The notes under the pieces: generated by a model
The model's database searches: none
Told to the model about the DNA's origin: nothing
The model's input: only the letters and a program-made list of their open reading frames with translations
DNA from: Clostridia bacterium
Lineage (GTDB): Bacteria > Bacillota > Clostridia > Oscillospirales > CAG-272
Direction of reading: 5' to 3'
Length of the DNA: 64,000 bases
NCBI GenBank assembly: GCA_017938205.1
Contig: JAGBCA010000065.1
Coordinates: 1-64,000, forward strand
Part shown: in pieces, positions 35,001 through 42,609 of the stretch
Numbering within the stretch: the first letter of the stretch is position 1
Layout: each line of letters opens with the position of its first letter
Made by a program: the position numbers and the translations under genes

Positions 35001-35353
35001 GCTTTTTCGACCGTTCCCTCGTTTACGCGCCCGTACTGCGTGCTGAGAACAGGGGAAAGCTCTGTCAGCGTGCGCCACATATACAGCGCCTTGACGGTAT
35101 TGTCCGAATAATTGTCCGAAAGTCCGCCGATCTCGCGGAATACGAGGTTCGGAAGTCTTGTGAAATTCGTGACCTCAAAGGTTAGCGGCGCGGCGGCGGG
35201 CAAGCGCTCGGCGTATTCGCTCTCCGCGGTAACCGTCTGCTGCTCGGGAACGAGAAGAAGAGAACGCTTGCCTGCGCGCATCCGTTCTTCAATGCGCGTG
35301 CGCAGCTCGCGGCTCGTATCGGCGTAAAAGCCGCCCTGTATGATCGTCAGCAT
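32069..35353 (-). CDS. addB: AddB-type subunit of the AddAB helicase-nuclease (degenerate Walker A)
   Basis: 1094 aa. The C-terminal RecB-type nuclease is clear: YIYGTIDRVDALR, VVDYKTGKKAFS and QMFLYL. The 4Fe-4S cysteines are at YAECPFKHFC and in CEHCAYKAVCRK at the end. AddAB processes double-strand breaks for RecA loading. The N-terminus, where Bacillus AddB has a GxxGSGKT Walker A, instead reads IIQGGFYADTSRELRTR, so ATP binding is probably lost or altered. The true start is ATG 35353 after GGGGGA; an upstream in-frame start lies inside the preceding gene. addA, which usually follows addB, is not here: a terminator comes next. Confidence 0.9.
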   Translation of the reverse strand: MLTIIQGGFYADTSRELRTRIEERMRAGKRSLLLVPEQQTVTAESEYAERLPAAAPLTFEVTNFTRLPNLVFREIGGLSDNYSDNTVKALYMWRTLTELSPVLSTQYGRVNEGTVEKALAACREMRSLCLDAAVLSEAAEAVSDAHPRLSEKLSDLSKILALFQSLHGEKYRDSGEDVLACAEILPKHPEILRDTEIFVDGFTSFTEEQYRVLSALLRTASVTLTLRIPKNGEDGFAYTEPMRVRERLTALCHRIDCEVRIKKIDGSAEADPLLQSALPLLWKATDKIDKEYLQKNQNSLRIYKCPTPYDMATFVAQDILRRVQEEGCRYRDFAIVTSKASTSEGLIDVALRKAGIPSTIHTRKDASSFEAVKLIECAYAAVSSGFRRSDVLAYAKCGLSGLSRGEVCELELYCERWQIEGRGFSSDTLWNMNPLGYGAEETEQTAETLRRIGATREALMQPLLTLAEDTAHAATVQEHAEALLKLLTSLSIEDGLARRAALLRSFGELEAAEENERLFGVICDALDKLVETMGDFKADERVFRSLLGIVFRAVDMGHIPALYDCVCAGTADLLRPSDIRHVYLCGVNAGEFPMNPSDGGALTLSDKECLLSLGFFTDASREVQSARELYSFSRAFAMGRESVSLLYTEKNSSYGITPPADVIARIVSMTDKTILPTDIETMDAAHRFYTPSAALEGYDRMTDAERTVLTEALRRTGHERELAVMERRLANDTLQLTRGTASALYRGAMALTQSRLDSYAECPFKHFCTYTLRLSEQRRAKLDHLNIGTFLHAILERFLSEIKRDGLSHSTISAEERRARVQAIAAEESERLLRSGGTRAKREALQIGRLTKAAEVMAESLCREFSHEHGFKPVFFELKIGGEDGPKPPVLHTEDGEAVYIYGTIDRVDALRASDDVYLRVVDYKTGKKAFSPSDLARGENIQMFLYLRSLTEDPGPAVRNALGVSPEGRILPAGAVYMNALTEDENQSSPPPADRRIAMADNRNGMLLDDPVSLNGMHPDFLPIKYNKDGSVSANSKKNLYTNEQWDQLMEELSGVVEGIANRMKAGDITAAPRKKKNASPCEHCAYKAVCRK

Positions 35354-35925
35354 TCGCGGTCCCCCTTCACAAATTTTTCGGAAAGCGCGTAGCCGGCCTT
35401 GCGGGAGGAAAGGATCACCTTTTCGCCGCCGCGCTCCAGCTTTTCGCGCAGATAATGAATATAAACACTCAAAAGACCGTCCGTTCCCTCGGTGCCCCAA
35501 ACGGCGGCGCGAAGCTCCTCACGGCCAAGAAAACGCCCCTCTGCACGGACGAGCGCAAGAAGCAAGGAAAATTCCACCTCGGTCAGCCGTATTTCTTCAC
35601 CGTAAAGGCGCAATGCGCGCTCGTCTTCCAAAAGAACGAGCGGCGGAGCCGTGTGCCCCTGCATTTTTTTTGCAGCCAGGCCGAGCGGCAGGGGCAAGGG
35701 CAGGCATCGCTCTTCGGGAAGTCCGGGATCTGCGTCCTCGGTGAGGTAGTAATAGCCTTCTCCCTGCGGGATCGGGGCATCGAGGCGGCAATCAAAAATA
35801 TATATGTCGGCGCGTGCGCCCACGGTATCCGTCACCTCAATGCGGTCAAAGATCTCCGAGAGCTCCCAACGCAGCTTTTGCCCAAGATAGGGATCGTTCG
35901 TTATGATGTTCAGAGCCCCCTGCAT
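35347..35925 (-). CDS. Winged-helix (OmpR/PhoB-type) DNA-binding protein with degenerate receiver
   Basis: 192 aa. The C-terminal about 90 residues form a trans_reg_C winged helix (YGEEIRLTEVEFSLLLALVR, GREELRAAVWG, SVYIHYLREKLERGG and GYAL). The N-terminal about 95 residues have the size and strand pattern of a receiver (LNIITNDPYLGQKLRWELSE, then ADIYIFDCRL) but lack a clear phosphorylation pocket, so this is probably a phosphorylation-independent regulator. No histidine kinase is adjacent. Start 35925 follows GGAGG. Its end overlaps the addB start by 7 bases, an odd operon pairing. A palindrome shared with another locus lies just upstream. Confidence 0.8.
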   Translation of the reverse strand: MQGALNIITNDPYLGQKLRWELSEIFDRIEVTDTVGARADIYIFDCRLDAPIPQGEGYYYLTEDADPGLPEERCLPLPLPLGLAAKKMQGHTAPPLVLLEDERALRLYGEEIRLTEVEFSLLLALVRAEGRFLGREELRAAVWGTEGTDGLLSVYIHYLREKLERGGEKVILSSRKAGYALSEKFVKGDREC

Positions 35926-35943
35926 CCGCTCTTCCTCCAAAAA

Positions 35944-35957
35944 TCTAATTTATTAGA
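35944..35957. promoter_or_regulatory. Palindrome upstream of the winged-helix gene
   Basis: TCTAAT-TT-ATTAGA lies just before the ribosome site of the winged-helix gene. A 16-base match to the same palindrome occurs at 48548-48565. Confidence 0.55.
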
Positions 35958-36042
35958 AATGCTGCTTTGATTATACCCCAAAGCCTTCTCTTTGTCAACA
36001 CCTTTCGCGCGTGCGCTTTGTTTTAGGGCACAATAGAGCAAC

Positions 36043-36090
36043 TTTTGCAAACTGACGGTCAATTTTTGCAATTGTTAGGGGCGGTCAATT
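36043..36090. repeat. Paired direct repeats in the aldolase promoter region
   Basis: TTTTGCAA occurs at 36043 and 36064, and CGGTCAATT at 36056-36064 and 36082-36090 (26-base spacing). The second copy lies between -35 and -10. These are likely regulator half-sites. Confidence 0.5.
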
Positions 36091-36100
36091 ATAGTATAAT
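36072..36100 (+). promoter_or_regulatory. Promoter of the KDPG aldolase-VOC gene
   Basis: TTGTTA (36072-36077), 17-base spacer, TATAAT (36095-36100), 32 bases before the start codon. Confidence 0.8.
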
Positions 36101-36131
36101 TGTAGGTGAAATAAAACAAAGGAGACTTGTT

Positions 36132-37097
36132 ATGAACAAGATGATTGATGAACTCTATTCCATCGGTCTGATTCCCGTAATCAAGATCGAGAATGCCGAT
36201 GATGCGATTCCGCTTGCAAAGGCTTTGATTGACGGTGGCTTGCCCGCCGCAGAGATCACCTTCCGTACCTCCTGTGCGGCAGAGGCGATCAAGAAGATCA
36301 CCGAGACCTATCCCGAGATGCTTGTAGGTGCGGGCACGGTGCTGACCACCGAGCAGGTGGATGCCGCGATCGCCGCAGGCTCCAAGTTCCTCGTTTCTCC
36401 CGGTCTGAATCCCAAGGTAACGGCGTATTGCCTTTCCAAAGGCGTTCTGATGCTCCCCGGCTGCTCCAATCCCTCGGACGTGGAGGCGGCTCTGGAGCTT
36501 GGTCTTACCACCGTTAAGTTCTTCCCCGCAGAGGCGGCAGGCGGCCTGAAGATGCTGAAGGCTATGTCCGCGCCCTACGGCCAGCTGAAGTTCATGCCCA
36601 CCGGCGGTATCAGCGCCGATAATCTTCTTGAGTACCTCAAGTTCAACAAGATCGTTGCTTGCGGCGGCTCCTTCATGGTCAAGGACGAGCTCGTTAAGGA
36701 GAAGAAGTGGGACGAGATCACCGCGCTGACCAAGAATGCGGTGAAGACCATGCTTGGTCTTGAGTTCCTTCATATGGGTATCAACAACGAGAACGCCGAG
36801 GAGGCTACCAAGGCGGCAAAGCTCTTTGAGATGATGTTCGGTCTTCCCGTGAAGGATGGCAATAAGTCTCTCTTTGCAGGGGATGCCTTTGAGTTTATGA
36901 AGTCGAAGGGCCCCGGCAAGTGCGGTCACATTGCGATCCGCACCAACTTCGTTGACCGCGCAATGGCGTACTTCAAGAGAATGGGCATGGAGTTTGACGA
37001 GTCCACCATCACCTACGATGATAAGACCGGCAAGCCCAAGTTCGTTTATTTCAAGGACGAGATCGCAGGCTTTGCTATCCACCTTCTGCAGAAATAA
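36132..37097 (+). CDS. KDPG/KHG aldolase fused to a VOC (glyoxalase-like) domain
   Basis: 321 aa. Residues 1-210 are a class I KDPG aldolase: LIPVIKIENADDAIPLAKAL, the Glu in GLPAAEITFRT, VGAGTVLTTEQVDAA, and the Schiff-base Lys in TVKFFPAEAAGG near residue 134, then KFMPTGGIS. It cleaves 2-keto-3-deoxy-6-phosphogluconate, or the related hydroxy-oxoglutarate, to pyruvate and an aldehyde. Residues about 215-321 resemble a vicinal-oxygen-chelate half-barrel (LEFLHMGINNENAEEA, KCGHIAIRTNF, FAIHLLQK). The fusion may handle the aldehyde product or bind a ligand. Start 36132 has GGAGA upstream. Link to pectin catabolism with the GH28 gene is inference, since galacturonate degradation ends in KDPG. 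Confidence 0.9.
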   Translation: MNKMIDELYSIGLIPVIKIENADDAIPLAKALIDGGLPAAEITFRTSCAAEAIKKITETYPEMLVGAGTVLTTEQVDAAIAAGSKFLVSPGLNPKVTAYCLSKGVLMLPGCSNPSDVEAALELGLTTVKFFPAEAAGGLKMLKAMSAPYGQLKFMPTGGISADNLLEYLKFNKIVACGGSFMVKDELVKEKKWDEITALTKNAVKTMLGLEFLHMGINNENAEEATKAAKLFEMMFGLPVKDGNKSLFAGDAFEFMKSKGPGKCGHIAIRTNFVDRAMAYFKRMGMEFDESTITYDDKTGKPKFVYFKDEIAGFAIHLLQK

Positions 37098-37113
37098 GCG
37101 CATAGCCTTTATA

Positions 37114-37156
37114 AAAAGCACGCACTGCCCGTTATCGGGCGGTGCGCGCTTTTTTC
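37114..37156 (+). terminator. Terminator of the aldolase gene
   Basis: A stem of about 16 pairs with minor mismatch (37114-37131 and 37136-37153, loop TTAT), followed by a run of T. Confidence 0.88.
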
Positions 37157-37204
37157 TTTGGAAAAAAAGAATTTTTTCGACCTTGTGAAAACGACAAAAA
37201 ACTG

Positions 37205-37233
37205 TTGCTTTTTTCATTTATCTATGCTAAAAT
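37205..37233 (+). promoter_or_regulatory. Promoter of the 37271 gene
   Basis: TTGCTT (37205-37210), 17-base spacer, extended TGC-TAAAAT -10 (37228-37233). Confidence 0.7.
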
Positions 37234-37270
37234 AGATATAATAAAGATATTTATGTGAAGGAGGCGTTCC

Positions 37271-39208
37271 ATGCGCACCGATTTTTTACATAAAGCCGCA
37301 GGCGCGGCATCCATGGCAGAGGAGCTGATCAAGATTCCGGGGGCAATGACCGTTAAAATTGCCGCCACCGATCCCGCGTATCTCACGGGCACCTATTCGC
37401 AGGCCTTCATTCGAGAAATGGCCTTGCAGCTGACGGCGCAGATCGAGAGCCGTCTGATGGTTTCGGGACTCGCGAAGAGTGATATTGCCCTGGAGCTGGT
37501 CTTTGCTCCGGGAACCTATATGGAGCATCCGCAGGGCGAATATACCTATCGCCGTCTTCTTGTATCCGAGAGCGGACGAGCCATCAAGGATCTCTGGATC
37601 CGTTGGCAGCGTGTGGGAGAGGGAAGAAACTTCACCGTTTGCGACGACGTTACCGGCGCGGATATTCGTTTTTCCTTGGGTGAGGACGTGCCGCAAAAGG
37701 TGCGCGAGAAGGAATATCGCTTCCTCGTGCAGGCCGATGCCGAGCAATACCGTACCGCCATGGGGCGCAAGAATGTGACCGAGTGGAGAGAGATCATCAA
37801 GCGCGCCGTCAAGCGCGGCACGCTTGAGAAGCTCACGATCGACGATAAGGTCGCGGAGCACGCAGGGCAGATCAAGGACAAGCTTGAGGAGCTTCTCGGA
37901 AAGATAACGCCCGCACCCGCACCGCAGGAGGAGCCTGCCGCCGAGCCCGAGAAGGACGAGGCGTATGAAAAAGCCATGGCGTATATGCGCAGCTTCGTGG
38001 AAAGCAACGGCGCAAAGGCTGCCGCCGAGGAAGAAGAGGCGGAAATGCCTGCATTGGAGGAAGAAGAGGAAGAGATCTCTGCGCTGTTCGAGACGGCAGA
38101 GGAGGAATTGCCCGCGATGCCCGAGAAGCCGGAGCAGATCGCAGAGACAGAGCCCATTTCCGAAGAAGCCGATGAAGAGGACGAGCTCTTTGCGGAATTG
38201 ACGGAGGAAGCTCCCGTTGAGGAGGCGCCTGCTGTCGTACATAGTGAGGCACCTGCCGTGGATCTGGATGCCCTTCGTGCCGAAATGGAAAGCCAGCTTC
38301 GCGCACAGATGGCCGAAAGAGAGCGCGAGCTTCTCCGCAGAGAATCCGCGCTGGAGCAGCAGAAATTGGCCTTGGCCGCCGAGATCAAGGAGCATGAGAT
38401 GAATCGCGCAGAGCGTGAAAACGAGCTGCGCCGTCAGGCACAAAATCAAGCACGGCTGGAATGGGAGGCCAAGGAGCGCGATCGCTTGACCGCACAGGCC
38501 AAGGAGGCGATCGAGGCTCGCAAGGCCGAGGAAGCCCGCCTCGCAGAAGAGGCTCGCAAGGCCGAGGAAGCCCGCCTCGTAGAGGAAGCCCGCAAGGCAG
38601 AAGAGGCACGTCTCGCAGAGGAGGCCCGCAAGGCCGAGGAGATCCGCCTCGCAGAGGAGGCTCGCAAGGCAGAAGAAGCACGCCTCGCAGAGGAGGCTCG
38701 CAAGGCAGAAGAGGCACGCCTCGCAGAGGAGGCTCGCAAAGCAGAAGAAGCACGCCTCGCAGAGGAAGCCCGCAAGGCGGCAGAGTCTCGCTATATACCG
38801 GAAACAAAAGAGGAAATGGAGTCGCGTCTTGCAGAGGAAGCGTGTGCCGCAGTGGAAGCGCGCTTTGCGCAGGAGATGCGTATGGCCGAGGAGGAGCGCC
38901 GTGCGCAGTCTGCGCCCGAGCCCGCAGAGCCCGTTTCTTATACGTATACGGAAAAACTTGTGCATCTGATCTTCCGCCATCCCGTGGACCCCAACGTAAT
39001 GACGCGTATTCACGAGCTGATGAGCGACACCATCCGCTACTTCAAGAAGGAGAGCGTTTTCATCAAGGTGAAGGCCTCGATCCCTTCGGAGGATACGGTG
39101 GATCTGCATTTCACGCAGTTCCCCGAGGAGGAGCGCCAGCTCCTGATCGATATGATCCAGGTGCTTGGAAACAGCGACCTCGGCATTGGCCGCGTCGTTG
39201 TGGATTAA
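37271..39208 (+). CDS. Uncharacterised cytosolic protein with a long charged single-helix repeat
   Basis: 645 aa, not recognised as a whole. Residues 1-210 form a mixed alpha/beta domain (AEELIKIPGAMTVKIAATDP, then LWIRWQRVGEGRNF). Residues 215-330 are an acidic, Pro-rich linker. Residues 330-560 are an Ala/Glu/Arg/Lys helix, including seven tandem 12-residue units of the type KAEEARLAEEAR (418-501), resembling the TolA stalk or a stable single alpha-helix. The last 90 residues (TEKLVHLIFRHPVDPNVMTR onward) are a compact domain. No signal peptide or membrane segment. It probably spaces two globular ends apart. Likely operon with the membrane repeat protein that follows 74 bases later. Confidence 0.7.
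   Translation: MRTDFLHKAAGAASMAEELIKIPGAMTVKIAATDPAYLTGTYSQAFIREMALQLTAQIESRLMVSGLAKSDIALELVFAPGTYMEHPQGEYTYRRLLVSESGRAIKDLWIRWQRVGEGRNFTVCDDVTGADIRFSLGEDVPQKVREKEYRFLVQADAEQYRTAMGRKNVTEWREIIKRAVKRGTLEKLTIDDKVAEHAGQIKDKLEELLGKITPAPAPQEEPAAEPEKDEAYEKAMAYMRSFVESNGAKAAAEEEEAEMPALEEEEEEISALFETAEEELPAMPEKPEQIAETEPISEEADEEDELFAELTEEAPVEEAPAVVHSEAPAVDLDALRAEMESQLRAQMAERERELLRRESALEQQKLALAAEIKEHEMNRAERENELRRQAQNQARLEWEAKERDRLTAQAKEAIEARKAEEARLAEEARKAEEARLVEEARKAEEARLAEEARKAEEIRLAEEARKAEEARLAEEARKAEEARLAEEARKAEEARLAEEARKAAESRYIPETKEEMESRLAEEACAAVEARFAQEMRMAEEERRAQSAPEPAEPVSYTYTEKLVHLIFRHPVDPNVMTRIHELMSDTIRYFKKESVFIKVKASIPSEDTVDLHFTQFPEEERQLLIDMIQVLGNSDLGIGRVVVD
38522..38773 (+). repeat. Seven tandem 36-bp repeats in coding sequence
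   Basis: Seven in-frame copies of a 36-bp unit encode KAEEARLAEEAR with single substitutions (V and I variants in copies 2 and 4). Synonymous differences exist between copies, so the array is not brand new. Confidence 0.92.
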
Positions 39209-39282
39209 ACGGCAGAAATTTAAATTGCATTGCATGAAAGCTGTCGATGCGGTTGCTTTTTTGCAATGGTAAGGAGTGTTTT

Positions 39283-42150
39283 ATGGGAACGTCTTCTATC
39301 ATAGGAAAAATTCTCATCGTCTTCATGGTGTTTGTTCTTGGATTCTTTTCCTGCTTTGGCATCCTGATCGGCGGAGGATATCTTGCATATTCGCGGCTGA
39401 CGCTGGATGGCATGGGCGTGGATACGGACAGTCTTTTGTCCGATGATGCCGAGGTGGATCTCACGGCAATGTCGCTTTCGCAGATCATTGCGGAGTTTGC
39501 CTCTTTGAAAAAGGACTCTTTGAGCCTTGCGCTTCTCGTGGATCGCTACGGTCTGATCCTGCCCGAGGAGGTGGATGACTTTTTGACCGATGAGCTCCGA
39601 ACGATGGCACTCTCCAAGGTCTTTTCCAAGGACGGTGCATACGAGGTGCTTGAGGAAATACAGTTCGGTACTCTCTTTGGCTATGAAAAGGCGGATAATC
39701 CCGCATATGATGCAACCGATCCGGAAAAAGAGCCCGAGCAGATCTGGGTGCACCCGGATACGCAGAAGCGCGTGGTGGGTGTCAACGGTGTTATTTCGGA
39801 CATCACGATGGCCGAATTTTTCACGAGAGGTATTCCCACGCAGGAGATCATGGACGGGCTCAGCATCGGTGAGCTGATGGAGCTGGAGTCGAAGGCAAAT
39901 CTTCCGATCTATCTTTCGGATGCGGAAGGAAATCTTACCCTCGTTGAGGACATCGATCCCATCGTGATCTGGTATGATAGCGATGGGCAGGAGGTCGCCA
40001 CCGTGATCGGTGCGATCGCCAACCAGGGGATCGACGATCTGACCTCGGAGTTTGACGAGCTTCTTCTCGGACAGGTGCTGGGAACGGTGGAATATAAGGG
40101 CGAAACCTATACCTATGACGTGAAGCGCACGGATAAAGAGTTTATCGTTCTGAGCGATGCAGAAAGCGTGATCTCAGAGATCGCAGATCTCTCGATCGAG
40201 GGGCTCTCCGGCAAGGAGCTGAACGATAGGGTAAACAACATGGAGGTTGCCTCTCTGTTGAATTATACGCGCGATCCCGTCACGGGAAAGTGGAAGGATT
40301 CCGAAAACCGGGAGCTGAATTCGATCATGGCACAGATCGCATCCTCCACCGTTGGCACGATCAACGAAACGCTCGACGGTATTGCCTTCGGCGAGATCGC
40401 AGATCTCGTTGCCGTGGATGAATACGGTAACGTTCTGGATCATCCCGCTACCTATACGGGTGAGATCACCTGGTATGAAAAGGGCTACGAGCTCGGCGGC
40501 ACGAGCAATACGGTTGCCACGGGTATTATTGCGAGCCTTGCGGATCTTTCGGTTGCTGAAATGAGCAGCGAGTCGGAGATCACCAAGGCTGTAAAGGGTG
40601 TTCTCGTCGGTGATGCGATGGGATACGTCAAGGATGGCGGCGTTTGGTACACCGATGATACAAAGAGCACCAAGGCATCCAATATCATGGCGATCCTTGC
40701 GGACTCCACCGTCGGAGATATGAACACCAAGGTGGGAACGATCACCTTTGCCGAGATCGCAGGCCTCGTTGCCGTGGATGCGAGCGGAAATGTGGTGGAT
40801 GATCCCGGAAGCTATACGGGAAAGCTCACCTGGTATGAAAAGTATAACGGTGTCGGTGCTACGGGTAATGAAGCCGCTTCCGGCCTGATGGCAGGTCTTG
40901 CGCATCTGACGGTTGACGATTTCGGCAACGAAGACAGCGTTTCCGAAGCGGTCAAGGATCTCACGGTCGGTGATGCGATGGGTTACCATCTGCATGACGG
41001 CGTTTGGTATTCGGAATACCACGGTAAGAATGATGCAAGAAATAAGCCTTTGACGGGCTTTGTCAAGGCGATCGCAAGCGACCGCGTGGGCGAGCTGGAA
41101 AGTAACGCCAAGCACGTAACCATCGCGGATATCGCAGGACTCATTGCTGTGGACACGAGCGGAAACGTTCTTGAGAATGTGGATGCCGATACTTATGAGG
41201 GTATCTGGTATGAGGTATATTACGGCAAAAACGATTCGAGAAACGTGCCCACTACGGGATTGATGGCAGGTCTTGCGCATCTGACGATGGAGGATCTGCA
41301 AAGCTCCGGTGCCGTCAAGGCTGCCGTTGGAGAGATCACCGCCGGCGATGCCATGGGTTATAAGAAGGTCGGAACGGTTTGGTACGATGATTTGAATCAA
41401 CCGCTGACCGGTCTTGTAAAGGCCATTGCGGATTCGAAGGTCAAGAACCTGAATACGGATATTCAGGCCACGAAGTTCGGTACGGTTGCGGGCCTGACTC
41501 TTTCCGGAAGCACCTGGATGGATGGCACTGTGCAAGCCACCGGTATCATTGCCTCTCTTGCAGATCTCACGGTTGCGCAGATCTCGGATGAAAAGGCACT
41601 TTCCGATGCGATCCAGAAGGTTACCGTGGCAGATGCTATGGGCTACACGAAATCCGGTAGCGGATATAAAGATAAGAGCAACAATGATGTGACCGGCTTT
41701 ATGGCCGTGATCGCAGACAAGCCCATCTCCAATATTCAGCAAACGCTGGACGAAACCGAAATCGGTAAATTTATGGGCTACGAGAAGGTTGGCACGGTTT
41801 GGAAGAAGAAGAAGGACGGCGTAGTCGTAGAGGTAGATGCCTTGATGCAGAAGGTTTGCTCGAAAACAATCGACGGTCTTGACGGACTTCTCGACACGCT
41901 CGTTCTGGAGGATGTGGTTGAAACGCGCACAGGACTCCTTTCGCTCGTACCGGCGGATACAGAGATCACCGAGTTGGATTCGACTTTTGAAACGATGTTT
42001 ACAAGCACAGATAGAAGTGTAGGTGTCACAATCTTGGAATTGAAAGAAAAAGAATTGATTCCAAATACCATCAATTCGTATTTTGATGCGTGGACATTTG
42101 CCGAGTTTATGACAGAGGCAAGTAAGGTTATGACAGCCCCCGCACCGTAA
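39283..42150 (+). CDS. Membrane-anchored repeat protein of unknown function
   Basis: 955 aa, not recognised. One N-terminal membrane helix (IIGKILIVFMVFVLGFFSCF) with few positive charges before it suggests a signal anchor with the bulk outside. The rest contains a repeated module: a helix ending in a phrase such as ASLADLSVAEMS, then V-G-D-A-M-G-Y with G-V-W-Y and a beta hairpin. VWYTDD, VWYSEY, VWYDDL and VWKKKK mark successive copies, and (F/I)A(E/D)IAGL(V/I)AVD recurs between them; about ten degenerate units. The C-terminus has no anchor. AAGGAG precedes ATG 39283. The gene ends 6 bases from the convergent Noc-like gene. Probably an envelope scaffold; function unknown. Confidence 0.75.
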   Translation: MGTSSIIGKILIVFMVFVLGFFSCFGILIGGGYLAYSRLTLDGMGVDTDSLLSDDAEVDLTAMSLSQIIAEFASLKKDSLSLALLVDRYGLILPEEVDDFLTDELRTMALSKVFSKDGAYEVLEEIQFGTLFGYEKADNPAYDATDPEKEPEQIWVHPDTQKRVVGVNGVISDITMAEFFTRGIPTQEIMDGLSIGELMELESKANLPIYLSDAEGNLTLVEDIDPIVIWYDSDGQEVATVIGAIANQGIDDLTSEFDELLLGQVLGTVEYKGETYTYDVKRTDKEFIVLSDAESVISEIADLSIEGLSGKELNDRVNNMEVASLLNYTRDPVTGKWKDSENRELNSIMAQIASSTVGTINETLDGIAFGEIADLVAVDEYGNVLDHPATYTGEITWYEKGYELGGTSNTVATGIIASLADLSVAEMSSESEITKAVKGVLVGDAMGYVKDGGVWYTDDTKSTKASNIMAILADSTVGDMNTKVGTITFAEIAGLVAVDASGNVVDDPGSYTGKLTWYEKYNGVGATGNEAASGLMAGLAHLTVDDFGNEDSVSEAVKDLTVGDAMGYHLHDGVWYSEYHGKNDARNKPLTGFVKAIASDRVGELESNAKHVTIADIAGLIAVDTSGNVLENVDADTYEGIWYEVYYGKNDSRNVPTTGLMAGLAHLTMEDLQSSGAVKAAVGEITAGDAMGYKKVGTVWYDDLNQPLTGLVKAIADSKVKNLNTDIQATKFGTVAGLTLSGSTWMDGTVQATGIIASLADLTVAQISDEKALSDAIQKVTVADAMGYTKSGSGYKDKSNNDVTGFMAVIADKPISNIQQTLDETEIGKFMGYEKVGTVWKKKKDGVVVEVDALMQKVCSKTIDGLDGLLDTLVLEDVVETRTGLLSLVPADTEITELDSTFETMFTSTDRSVGVTILELKEKELIPNTINSYFDAWTFAEFMTEASKVMTAPAP

Positions 42151-42156
42151 CCCGTA

Positions 42157-42606
42157 TCATGGCTTGAGACGCACACTGAAAATAATTTCTTTCTCGCTTT
42201 CGACCACGCGGTGCTCGGTAACGGTGCCGTATAGTCGTAAGAGGGATAAGCAGGAGGCAAGTCCGCGATCTATATCGGATCGCAGGGAGGGCTTGTCCTC
42301 CTGCTTTTCGCATAACGCCTCCACGAAGGCCTCACCCTCCGCCACGGTCATTTTTCGCTCGGCGATCTGTGCGAGCGCACTCTCCTGCACCCTCTCGTCC
42401 TTGATACGCAGCAGGGCGCGCGCCTGCCGCTCGCAAATGCCGTATTCTATGATTTTTTCCTGCATTCCGGAAGAGAAATTCAAAAGGCGCAGCTTGTTTG
42501 CCACGTAGGATTGGCTCACGCCCAGACGCTTTGCGATCTCCTGCTGTGTGATGCCGCACATTTGGATCGTGCCGTGGAGTGCACGCGCTTCTTCAAAAAT
42601 ATTCAT
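42157..42606 (-). CDS. Noc/ParB-like DNA-binding protein lacking the ParB CTPase domain
   Basis: 149 aa. The central helix-turn-helix matches ParB/Noc (MCGITQQEIAKRLGVSQSYV then ANKLRLLNF), followed by the typical ICERQARALLRIKDE helix. It begins only a few residues before this domain, so the N-terminal CTP-binding ParB/sulfiredoxin-like domain with the GxxRR motif is missing. Position next to rsmG is the position of noc in many Bacillota, so it probably descends from Noc. Without the CTPase it could bind a site but should not slide or spread. Start 42606 follows AAGGGGGA, which lies inside a large inverted repeat. A separate full-length ParB is not in this window. Confidence 0.8.
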   Translation of the reverse strand: MNIFEEARALHGTIQMCGITQQEIAKRLGVSQSYVANKLRLLNFSSGMQEKIIEYGICERQARALLRIKDERVQESALAQIAERKMTVAEGEAFVEALCEKQEDKPSLRSDIDRGLASCLSLLRLYGTVTEHRVVESEKEIIFSVRLKP

Positions 42607-42609
42607 AAG

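Noticed and set aside
38522..38773. Regular 36-bp spacing suggesting a CRISPR array
   Set aside because: The units are contiguous with no spacers, stay in frame and encode a helical repeat, so this is a coding tandem repeat.
37286..39235. 649-codon Leu/Cys/Phe-rich minus-strand frame opposite the single-helix protein
   Set aside because: It mirrors the GAG/GCC-rich repeat codons of the plus-strand gene; composition is unnatural and no start signal is present.
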